Of a DNA stretch of 6,560 bases, positions 1-5,185 are shown piece by piece (the first letter of the stretch is position 1; each line of letters opens with the position of its first letter). Under the pieces are notes generated by a model that ran no database searches, was not told the DNA's origin, and saw nothing but the letters and a program-made list of their open reading frames with translations. The stretch comes from an uncultured Muribaculaceae bacterium (GTDB lineage: Bacteria > Bacteroidota > Bacteroidia > Bacteroidales > Muribaculaceae), in contig CANRZQ010000157.1 in the NCBI GenBank assembly GCA_947644475.1, forward strand, positions 1-6,560, read 5' to 3'. Position numbers and translations under genes: made by a program.

Positions 1-543
1 CTCGTAGGCTCACGAATCGACCTGGCCGGTGCGGAGATAGAACTTATTTCCAAACCCGACCGTGAAAAGGTGCTCGCCGGGCTCCTCGCGCCTGTAAAGG
101 ATAAATACGACTATATCCTTATCGACTGCTCTCCTTCGCTCGGGTTGATTACGGTGAATGCGCTTACATCCGCCGATTCCGTGCTTATCCCTGTCCAAGC
201 GGAGTATTTCGCGCTTGAAGGCATAAGCAAACTGCTCAACACCATCCGCATAATCAAGAGCCGGCTTAATCCGGCGCTCGAAATCGAGGGCTTTCTGCTC
301 ACCATGTACGATGCCCGCCTCAGGCTTGCCAATCAGATTTATGAAGAACTGAAAGGCCACTTTGCCGATATGGTGTTCAATACCGTGATTCCGCGAAACA
401 TCCGTCTTAGCGAGGCCCCGAGCCACGGGCTGCCGGCCTTGATGTACGACCCCGACAGCCGCGGAGCAACCTCCCACATTATGCTTGCAAAAGAAATAAT
501 AGCAAAACACAAACGCGCCAAATCTTCCCACGCCCATGCCTAA
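1..543 (+). CDS. parA: Chromosome-partitioning ATPase ParA (Soj), 5' end missing
   Basis: The reading frame is open from the first base, so 180 C-terminal codons are visible; the start lies outside the window. By comparison with family members of roughly 250 residues, about 70-75 N-terminal residues, including the deviant Walker A (KGGxGKT) motif, are missing. Visible ParA hallmarks are the Walker B-like strand YDYILIDCSPSLG followed by ITVNAL, the segment DSVLIPVQAEYFALEGISKLL, and the C-terminal RLSEAPSHGLPAL (in the family, RxSEAPSxG). ParA is a MinD/Mrp-type P-loop ATPase that binds the nucleoid nonspecifically in its ATP form and is stimulated by ParB, moving replicated origins apart. 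It overlaps parB by 8 bp, implying translational coupling. A GTG at position 70 is internal and is not the start, because the homology continues upstream of it. The identification is firm; the promoter is not in the window. Confidence 0.96.
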   Translation, partial: LVGSRIDLAGAEIELISKPDREKVLAGLLAPVKDKYDYILIDCSPSLGLITVNALTSADSVLIPVQAEYFALEGISKLLNTIRIIKSRLNPALEIEGFLLTMYDARLRLANQIYEELKGHFADMVFNTVIPRNIRLSEAPSHGLPALMYDPDSRGATSHIMLAKEIIAKHKRAKSSHAHA

Positions 544-1432
544 TCCAAACTCCAAACGCAACGCACTGGGCCGCGGGCTCGATGCGCTCATATCAATGGA
601 CGACACTCCCGCACGCGGAGCGTCGGCTATATCAGAAATTTCAGTCGACAAAATTCAGGTAAATCCCGACCAGCCCCGCAGGATGTTCAACGAGGAAGCC
701 CTCGACGAACTTTCCGTGTCGATTTCCGAAATCGGTATCATACAGCCGATCTCGGTGCGTAAACTCGGCCCCGATACATATCAGATAATTGCGGGCGAAC
801 GCCGTTATCGTGCGGCCATAAAAGCCGGTTTGCAAAGCGTGCCGGCATATGTGCGCACGGCATCAGATCTTGAACTCACCGAGATGGCTCTTATCGAGAA
901 CATCCAGCGCGAGGACCTGAACGCCATTGAAATAGCCCTAACATTCCGCAAACTTATCGACCAGTATTCCCTCACTCAGGAGAAACTGTCGGACCGCATA
1001 GGCAAGAAACGTGCCACTGTTGCCAACTTTTTGCGTCTGCTCAAACTTCCGGCAGAGGTGCAGCTCGGCCTGCGCGACCGCCGCGTCGACATGGGGCATG
1101 CCCGCGCTCTACTCTCTCTCGACAATCCCAAGCAGCAGCTGAAACTCTACAACGAGATACTGAAACAAGGCCTTTCGGTGCGCCGCGTCGAGGAAATTGC
1201 AAAAGCATGGCGTGAAGGCGCGCCTGAGAAAACGCGTCAGCCGCAGCCCGAGGGCGATGGCCGGATGTCGTCGGCCGATTTCACTTTGCTGAAAAAACAT
1301 CTTTCGGCAACATTCAAGACCCCCGTGCGGTTCAAATGCGACAAATCCGGCAAAGGGCATATAACATTCTCCTTTGCTGATGCCGACGAACTCGAACGCC
1401 TCATTACTCTTTTCGACACCCTCCAGCATTAA
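536..1432 (+). CDS. parB: Chromosome-partitioning protein ParB (Spo0J), CTP-dependent parS-binding clamp
   Basis: Complete gene of 298 residues, a normal length for chromosomal ParB. The ATG lies inside the end of parA (ATGCCTAA), giving an 8-bp overlap. Residues 10-19 (ALGRGLDALI) form the N-terminal peptide that in the family stimulates ParA ATPase. The ParB/Srx-type CTP-binding domain spans about residues 33-130, with NPDQPR (43-48), GIIQPI (67-72), the CTP-binding box GERRYR (87-92) and ENIQREDLN (121-129). A helix-turn-helix that reads parS follows at about 146-172 (LTQEKLSDRIGKKRATVAN), then MGHARALLSL (186-195). After a charged linker at 228-245, residues 248-298 form the C-terminal dimerisation domain. 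From family knowledge, ParB loads at parS, closes as a CTP clamp and spreads on DNA near the origin. All key motifs are intact. No parS is seen in this window. Confidence 0.97.
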   Translation: MPNPNSKRNALGRGLDALISMDDTPARGASAISEISVDKIQVNPDQPRRMFNEEALDELSVSISEIGIIQPISVRKLGPDTYQIIAGERRYRAAIKAGLQSVPAYVRTASDLELTEMALIENIQREDLNAIEIALTFRKLIDQYSLTQEKLSDRIGKKRATVANFLRLLKLPAEVQLGLRDRRVDMGHARALLSLDNPKQQLKLYNEILKQGLSVRRVEEIAKAWREGAPEKTRQPQPEGDGRMSSADFTLLKKHLSATFKTPVRFKCDKSGKGHITFSFADADELERLITLFDTLQH

Positions 1433-1447
1433 TTGCAAGTATTATTA

Positions 1448-2302
1448 ATGGTATTGAACAGCGCAAGCCTCATATCATCATTTCGTAATATAGCCGTCGC
1501 CGCGCTTGTCGTGGCGGCGTCTGTGTCGTTCGATGCTGCGGCGCAAAGCCATCGCAAGCCTTTGCCGCGTCGCCACGTCACCGAACGGCCCGATTCTGCC
1601 ACGTCGCCGGTCGACAGCATAGTCATGGCGTTGCCCGACCGTATCCCTGCTTCTGCCGATGCGCCACAGGGGAGCGAGGATGTCGTTTCGTCGGAATTTA
1701 CCGCCTCGGGCGATTCAATCCGGATAATAGCCTCCGACACCATCCCCGTGCTGGCCCCGCCCCCCGGACGGTTCGACGACTTCGACATATGGGAAGAACG
1801 TGAAGAACTTTTCAACCCCGATCCCAACAGGGCCGTGTGGATGTCGGCTCTCTTCCCGGGGCTCGGCCAGGTGTATAACCGGCGCTACTGGAAACTGCCC
1901 ATAATCGTGGGCGGATACCTCGGCCTTGGTTATGCCACGTCGTGGAACAACGGAATGTTGCGCGACTATACCCGTGCATATCGTGACATCTGCGACACCG
2001 ACCCCTCTACCAAATCCTATATGGATTTCTTTCCTCCCACGGTAAATGAATCTGACCTCGACCGCCAATGGCTCACTTCGCTATTGAAAAGCCGGAAGGA
2101 CTTTTACCGGCGCAACCGCGACCTGTGCATCATCTGCATGGTCGGTGTCTATTTTATCGCTATGGTCGACGCCTACGTCGACGCCTCTCTGTCGCATTTC
2201 GACATCAGCCCCGACTTATCCATCGACTGGGCTCCGGCCGTGATGCGCGACGGACGCAACTCTCTGCCGTCGATAGGCCTGCAAATGGCTTTTAACTTCT
2301 GA
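1448..2302 (+). CDS. DUF5683 family exported/membrane protein of unknown function
   Basis: I place the start at the ATG at 1448 (284 residues), 15 bp after the parB stop. A TTG at 1433 in the same frame, abutting the parB stop, would add five residues. The N-terminus is a signal peptide or anchor: a hydrophobic run IAVAALVVAASVSF at 15-28, then a plausible cleavage after DAAA (30-32 region). Residues 35-120 are low-complexity, rich in Ser, Asp and Pro. The conserved part starts at about 123 with NPDPNRAVWMSALFPGLGQ and NRRYWKLPI, continues through a hydrophobic stretch (151-165) and ends with a second hydrophobic segment CIICMVGVYFIAMVDAYVDASL (227-248). The last residues (LQMAFNF) end in an aromatic residue like an outer-membrane strand. 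This matches the DUF5683 family as I know it in Bacteroidota, where it commonly sits between parB and an mltD-like gene. Its function is not known; an envelope role is inferred from the signal peptide and the neighbour. Confidence 0.88.
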   Translation: MVLNSASLISSFRNIAVAALVVAASVSFDAAAQSHRKPLPRRHVTERPDSATSPVDSIVMALPDRIPASADAPQGSEDVVSSEFTASGDSIRIIASDTIPVLAPPPGRFDDFDIWEEREELFNPDPNRAVWMSALFPGLGQVYNRRYWKLPIIVGGYLGLGYATSWNNGMLRDYTRAYRDICDTDPSTKSYMDFFPPTVNESDLDRQWLTSLLKSRKDFYRRNRDLCIICMVGVYFIAMVDAYVDASLSHFDISPDLSIDWAPAVMRDGRNSLPSIGLQMAFNF

Positions 2303-2313
2303 AATCATCAATC

Positions 2314-3990
2314 ATGAAATCTCTCATATCCTGCTTCTTCATCCTTTCTGCCGCTGTGATGCCATCAGTCGCCGGCGCTCAGATTTCCGCAAAAGACACT
2401 ATCACCGATAATAATATAGTAATGCCCGAAGCCTACGAAAAGGCTACGGAAAAAATGCTCGAGGACTGGTATCTCTACCGCTACACATCGCTCGACAGCG
2501 TCGCACGCCTCAAAACAGGGCGTATCGCCACCGATGCCGAGTATACTCGCCGCCTGTCGGAAATGGCCACAGAAATAGAAATGCCTTTCAACTCGGTGGT
2601 AAAGCGGCATATAGAAAGTTATGTGGTGAATAAGCCCCGCCTCGTGGAAAGGATGCTTGGCCTCAATATCTATTATGAGCCTATCTTCATGAACGCATTG
2701 GGAAAATACGGCCTTCCTATGGAACTGAAATATCTTCCCATAATCGAGTCGGCACTCGATCCCAAGGCTGTGTCGCGCGCCGGTGCGGCCGGCTTGTGGC
2801 AGTTTATGCCCGGCACGGCTGTCGACGAGGGACTCGAGGTCGGCTCCCTTGTCGACGAGCGTTTCGACCCTTATAAATCGTCGGAGGCTGCCGCCAAGTA
2901 CCTGAAAAAATTATATAACATCCATGGCGACTGGGCTCTCGCGCTCGCCTCCTACAACTGGGGCAGCGGCAACCTTACAAAAGCCCGCAACCGCGCCAAT
3001 AAAACTCAGGATTTCTGGGAGGTGTATCCTTTCCTGCCGGCTGAGACGCGAGCATATGTGCCGGCTTTCATAGCCATTAACTATGCCATGCGCTACTTTC
3101 CCGAGCATGGCATATCGCCTGTGCTCGGACGCCGTCCGATGCTCACCGACACTGTGCATGTCTCAAAGCGTGTGCATTTGCAGCAGATTTCCGATGTGCT
3201 TGGCATACCAATGGCCGAACTGCGTGGACTGAACCCGCATTTCAAGGCCGATATAATCCCCGGAAATGCGACGAAGCAGTATACGCTTGTGCTCCCGTCC
3301 CGCCAGGCATGGTGCTATTCGGTTAACGAAGATTCAATTATTTGTCATGATGCCTCCAAATACGCGTTGCGCGATGTGGTAAATCCTTCCGACGGCGTCA
3401 CTTCAAAGGGGACTGACTCGCGTGGCGAGTACCGCGAGACCACAACAGTGAAGTATCACAAGGTGGGACGTCACGAAACTCTGGCTTCAATTGCAAAGAA
3501 ATACGGCGTGACGGCATCGTCGATACGCCAGGCCAACAATATGCGTTCGTCAAAGGTGAAGCGTGGCCAGCGCCTTCGCATCAATATCGTCAAGCGTGAG
3601 TACATTCAGCCCGACACCGTGGCGTCAACAAAGGCCGCGGCTCCTGCACCTGAGGCAGTGAAGGCTCCTGAATTGAAATCGGATACAACAGCAACTGACA
3701 CTGCATCCACTCAGGTGAAAGCATCGTTCGAGTCATCCTCTCGTCCTGCGGCTGTTTCGAATGCTCCGGCAAAGAAGAACAGTTCAACTGCGACAAATAA
3801 GCCCAAGAATGTAAAATATCGTGTAAAGGCAGGCGACAACCTCCTTAAAATAGCGAAAGCCCACGGCACGACCGTCGATGCCATAAAGGCGGCAAACAGC
3901 CTCGCCGGCGACAATATCCGCGTTGGCCAGACACTCACCATTCCTCAAAAATCCGCGTCGAAAAAGAAATCATCACGTCGTCGCAGATAA
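2314..3990 (+). CDS. mltD: MltD-like lytic transglycosylase with LysM repeats
   Basis: Complete gene of 558 residues, starting 11 bp after the upstream stop; no Shine-Dalgarno. A signal peptide covers about residues 1-23 (hydrophobic SLISCFFILSAAVMPSVAGA, cleavage near GAQ). There is no lipobox at the cleavage site, unlike E. coli MltD, so the product is probably soluble in the periplasm or loosely bound to the wall. The goose-type SLT domain spans about 118-265, with the catalytic Glu in PIIESALDP (E145), GAAGLWQFMPGTA (157-169), ALASYNWGSGNL (209-220) and LPAETRAYVPAFIA (241-254). A degenerate LysM-like segment lies at 281-327. Two clear LysM domains follow at about 382-425 and 502-544, joined by a Thr/Ala/Pro/Lys linker. 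The C-terminus is polycationic (KKKSSRRRR). The family cleaves glycan strands between MurNAc and GlcNAc, giving 1,6-anhydroMurNAc ends; LysM binds peptidoglycan. It is the last gene of the cluster, followed by a hairpin at 4030-4058. Confidence 0.95.
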   Translation: MKSLISCFFILSAAVMPSVAGAQISAKDTITDNNIVMPEAYEKATEKMLEDWYLYRYTSLDSVARLKTGRIATDAEYTRRLSEMATEIEMPFNSVVKRHIESYVVNKPRLVERMLGLNIYYEPIFMNALGKYGLPMELKYLPIIESALDPKAVSRAGAAGLWQFMPGTAVDEGLEVGSLVDERFDPYKSSEAAAKYLKKLYNIHGDWALALASYNWGSGNLTKARNRANKTQDFWEVYPFLPAETRAYVPAFIAINYAMRYFPEHGISPVLGRRPMLTDTVHVSKRVHLQQISDVLGIPMAELRGLNPHFKADIIPGNATKQYTLVLPSRQAWCYSVNEDSIICHDASKYALRDVVNPSDGVTSKGTDSRGEYRETTTVKYHKVGRHETLASIAKKYGVTASSIRQANNMRSSKVKRGQRLRINIVKREYIQPDTVASTKAAAPAPEAVKAPELKSDTTATDTASTQVKASFESSSRPAAVSNAPAKKNSSTATNKPKNVKYRVKAGDNLLKIAKAHGTTVDAIKAANSLAGDNIRVGQTLTIPQKSASKKKSSRRRR

Positions 3991-4029
3991 AGCAGATTTT
4001 GATTCAGAAAATAGAAAGGCATATATGAC

Positions 4030-4058
4030 GCAGGGCCGCGCTGTTTGTGCGGCCCTGC
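4030..4058 (+). terminator. GC-rich hairpin ending the par-mltD cluster
   Basis: A perfect 10-bp stem GCAGGGCCGC (4030-4039) pairs with GCGGCCCTGC (4049-4058). A G-U and a C-G pair extend it inward, leaving a 5-nt loop (TGTTT). It lies 39 bp after the mltD stop. The following bases (TGTGTATTC) are only moderately T-rich, so this is either a weak intrinsic terminator or a 3'-end stabilising stem-loop. On the opposite strand it would sit beyond the stronger terminator at 4112-4147 and could act as a backup. Confidence 0.65.
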
Positions 4059-4111
4059 TGTGTATTCAATGGTGTGAGTTCGCTTGTCTAAAAATAGTTA
4101 CGGGTAAGGAT

Positions 4112-4147
4112 AAAAAAAAGATATACGTTATCGGAATAGCGTATATC
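4112..4147 (-). terminator. Intrinsic terminator of the thioredoxin-like gene
   Basis: Read on the minus strand, GATATACG (4147-4140) pairs with CGTATATC (4127-4120), with three further pairs beyond one C-A mismatch and a 4-nt loop. Eight consecutive T residues follow directly (complement of the A-run 4112-4119). It begins 33 bp after the TAG stop of the minus-strand gene at 4181. Hairpin plus T8 is the textbook rho-independent layout, and the T-tract exists only on this strand, so the orientation is clear. Confidence 0.85.
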
Positions 4148-4180
4148 ACGAGGCGTTGAATGTATGTCTTCGCCTGTTTC

Positions 4181-4663
4181 CTAAGAAAGGGAATTCAAGG
4201 CATTTAACTTGGGGTTGGCGGCGATTACTCGACCTTCGGGGTCGATGAGAAGAGTGCCGAATCCCTCGCTCAGGCGATAATCGCGGATAATCCGCGAGGC
4301 AGTGTCGCCTGTCACATTGTACTGGTTGGCAGCGTCAAGAGCGTCAATCGCTACAATTTCTTCGAAAAGCGTGCTGTCGCTGTCGAAGTTTACCGCCATG
4401 TGGCGGATGCTGCCGCAGTGTTGCTTGGCCCATTGGGCGTAGTAGTTGCAGTTGATACGTGATTGGGCGTCGTCCGACGACCAAAAAGAAAGCAACACGT
4501 AATCACCTCTCATTTGTTCGAGCGCGACGTTGCCGGAATCATTGCTTACGGAAATGAACGGTGCGAGTGCGCCGGGTTCCGGGCTGAATGTCGGTTCGTT
4601 GAATGCAGAGGAAACAAGGAGCGTCGACGCAAGGAGCGCCAAGCCCATGATTGTTTTCTTCAT
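4181..4663 (-). CDS. Small exported thioredoxin-fold protein lacking the CXXC redox site
   Basis: I choose the ATG at 4663 (160 residues) because it begins a clean signal peptide: MKK, then a hydrophobic run IMGLALLASTLLVSSA (5-20), with cleavage near residue 20-22. The frame stays open to an ATG at 4765, but that extension is basic and overlaps leader hairpins. The mature part reads as an AhpC/TlpA-like thioredoxin fold: the entry APFISVSNDSGNVALEQMRGDYVLLSFWSS (34-63), a middle strand HMAVNFDSD (88-96), and the strand pair GTLLIDPEGRVIAANP (136-151). Where active relatives have W-C-x-x-C this protein has D-D-A-Q-S (64-68), and the usual cis-Pro before the LLID strand is also missing (EGFGTLLID). 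Its two cysteines (C72, C83) lie in the following helix, outside the active-site position. Thiol-disulfide exchange by the standard mechanism is therefore unlikely; a binding or structural role is possible. It stands alone between its own promoter and terminator, and converges with mltD. Confidence 0.86.
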   Translation of the reverse strand: MKKTIMGLALLASTLLVSSAFNEPTFSPEPGALAPFISVSNDSGNVALEQMRGDYVLLSFWSSDDAQSRINCNYYAQWAKQHCGSIRHMAVNFDSDSTLFEEIVAIDALDAANQYNVTGDTASRIIRDYRLSEGFGTLLIDPEGRVIAANPKLNALNSLS

Positions 4664-4687
4664 TATTTTCGTATTATGTTCATACTG

Positions 4688-4765
4688 GGAAATCTTTTTC
4701 AAGGCTCTCGCTTTCTGAAGATTTCCTGCCGATTTTCGGCGATGTGCGCCAACTCTTTGGCACAC
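4688..4765 (-). promoter_or_regulatory. Stem-loop-rich 5' leader of the thioredoxin-like gene
   Basis: Three inverted repeats lie in series in the presumed untranslated leader. First, GTGTGCCAA (4765-4757) pairs with TTGGCGCAC (4752-4744) around the loop AGAG, a full 9-bp stem with one U-G pair. Second, GCCGA (4740-4736) pairs with TCGGC (4732-4728) around AAA. Third, GGAAATCTT (4726-4718) pairs perfectly with AAGATTTCC (4696-4688), enclosing a small GC stem with a GAGA loop. The first stem has a U-G pair only when read from the minus strand; the plus strand has a C-A mismatch, which favours a minus-strand RNA. The stretch next to the ATG (4664-4687) is AT-rich and unpaired. There is no T-tract after any stem, so an attenuator is not obvious. 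No known riboswitch class is recognised. Confidence 0.4.
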
Positions 4766-4784
4766 GCAGTGTTTAACTACACCG

Positions 4785-4792
4785 CAAAGTTA
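4785..4792 (-). promoter_or_regulatory. Bacteroidota -7 element for the thioredoxin-like gene
   Basis: Read on the minus strand this is TAACTTTG, a full match to the Bacteroidota sigma-70 (SigABfr) -7 consensus TAnnTTTG. A good TTTG at -33 is missing; the nearest resemblance is TTTATG about 20-25 bp upstream. Transcription would start near 4777-4780 and give a leader of roughly 115 nt carrying the stem-loops at 4688-4765. Confidence 0.5.
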
Positions 4793-4813
4793 ATCATAAA
4801 ATGCTCACTGTCA

Positions 4814-4821
4814 TAAATTTG
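4814..4821 (+). promoter_or_regulatory. Possible second plus-strand -7 element
   Basis: TAAATTTG matches TAnnTTTG on the plus strand. The expected -33 TTTG is not present at the right distance; only GTTA occurs near 4789-4792. If active, it would start a transcript near 4827 that runs through the hairpin at 4853-4890, either a short RNA or a distal clpC leader of about 360 nt. An 8-bp match with four fixed T/A-type positions can arise by chance in AT-rich DNA, so confidence is low. Confidence 0.28.
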
Positions 4822-4852
4822 TTCTCGCCGGCAGTGTTTTAAGCATCAAGAT

Positions 4853-4890
4853 CTGCTCCCGATTCCGCTTGTCAAGCGAGTTTCGGGCAG
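4853..4890 (+). other. Imperfect GC-rich hairpin of unknown role
   Basis: Nested pairings are CTG (4853-4855) with CAG (4888-4890), CCCGA (4858-4862) with TCGGG (4883-4887), and CGCT (4866-4869) with AGCG (4875-4878), interrupted by short internal loops. It is followed by TTGTTAAAAATGTTT, a poor T-tract. It could be the 3' end of a short plus-strand RNA, part of a long clpC leader, or a DNA-level dyad (CGCTTG-T-CAAGCG is a near-perfect palindrome at 4866-4878). Confidence 0.3.
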
Positions 4891-4930
4891 TTGTTAAAAA
4901 TGTTTAACAAACATGTTTTATAACATGTTT
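4891..4930. promoter_or_regulatory. Two abutting perfect inverted repeats, operator-like
   Basis: TTGTTAAA (4891-4898) and TTTAACAA (4903-4910) form a perfect 8-bp inverted repeat with the 4-nt spacer AATG. It shares two bases with a second perfect repeat, AAACATGTT (4909-4917) and AACATGTTT (4922-4930), with the 4-nt spacer TTAT. Each arm of the second repeat contains the self-palindrome ACATGT. Same spacer length, tight abutment and intergenic position suggest binding sites for a dimeric regulator. The dyads end 65 bp upstream of the clpC -33 element and about 110 bp upstream of the opposite start, so clpC is the likelier target. The regulator is unknown. Confidence 0.45.
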
Positions 4931-4995
4931 ATGATGAAATCAACATTGTATATATGCGAAAAACATCTGGTTTGCCGTAAAAACATTTATATGGT

Positions 4996-5027
4996 TTTGC
5001 TTGTTAATTATTTAAAGATTATTTTTG
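4996..5027 (+). promoter_or_regulatory. clpC promoter of the Bacteroidota sigma-70 type
   Basis: TTTG (4996-4999), a 20-bp spacer, then TATTTTTG (5020-5027) match the phylum's TTTG-N(about 20)-TAnnTTTG promoter in both elements and in spacing. Transcription would start near 5033, leaving a leader of about 150 nt before the clpC ATG. This is the best promoter match in the window. Confidence 0.65.
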
Positions 5028-5185
5028 CGATAACTTTTCTAAAATGAGTTAAAAATTATATAATTCATCATATAATAAAGGGCACGCCGTTTTTTGGCAC
5101 GGTTATTGCTACATATTTCTATGGATTCGGATGTGGCAGTTAAAAGCCGATGATATGAATCCGATTTTCCCGACATTAGCCGTAT
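5028..5185 (+). other. clpC 5' leader
   Basis: Presumed untranslated leader of about 150 nt. It is AT-rich at first, with ATGAGTT (5044-5050) able to pair with AATTCAT (5062-5068), then has the direct repeat GGCACG (5081-5086 region and 5097-5101) around a T6 run, and weak dyads such as GGATTC (5123-5128) with GAATCC (5157-5162). No Shine-Dalgarno precedes the ATG, as usual in this phylum. No CIRCE or CtsR-type heat-shock operator is visible. Confidence 0.4.

Larger units (their letters stand above)
4664..5185. other. Divergent intergenic region between the thioredoxin-like gene and clpC
   Basis: About 520 bp without a convincing gene. The part next to the minus-strand gene (4664-4890) is of mixed composition and rich in stem-loops. 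The part towards clpC (about 4890-5120) is strikingly AT-rich compared with the coding sequence around it. It holds a minus-strand promoter, a possible second plus-strand promoter, two abutting inverted repeats and the clpC promoter, each listed separately. Short open frames here have no recognisable content. Confidence 0.8.

Noticed and set aside
1433..1447. TTG start for DUF5683 directly after the parB stop
   Set aside because: The ATG at 1448 is the stronger start codon and keeps the full signal peptide. The TTG would add only five residues and cannot be excluded from sequence alone.
1934..1949. parS-like sequence GCCACGTCGTGGAACA inside the DUF5683 gene
   Set aside because: The right half GTGGAACA matches the parS half-site, but the two halves are separated by three extra bases and the left half is only CCAC. 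ParB sites tolerate little spacing change, and the bases encode ordinary protein sequence. No true parS (GTTCCACGTGGAAC type) was found by eye.
3923..4159. Small gene overlapping the mltD end and the terminator region
   Set aside because: It reads through both hairpins, starts inside mltD in another frame, and has no recognisable features.
4664..4765. N-terminal extension of the thioredoxin-like protein to the ATG at 4765
   Set aside because: The extra 34 residues are basic and would put the signal peptide internally; the codons coincide with the leader hairpins. The ATG at 4663 gives a clean signal peptide.
4463..4816. Plus-strand open frames opposite the thioredoxin-like gene
   Set aside because: They overlap a gene with a clear signal peptide and fold, have no recognisable motif, and run through the stem-loop leader.
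5081..5102. Terminator-like element with a T6 run in the clpC leader
   Set aside because: The stems available (GCC/GGC or CCG/CGG) are only 3 bp, and the T-run lies in the loop rather than after the stem.
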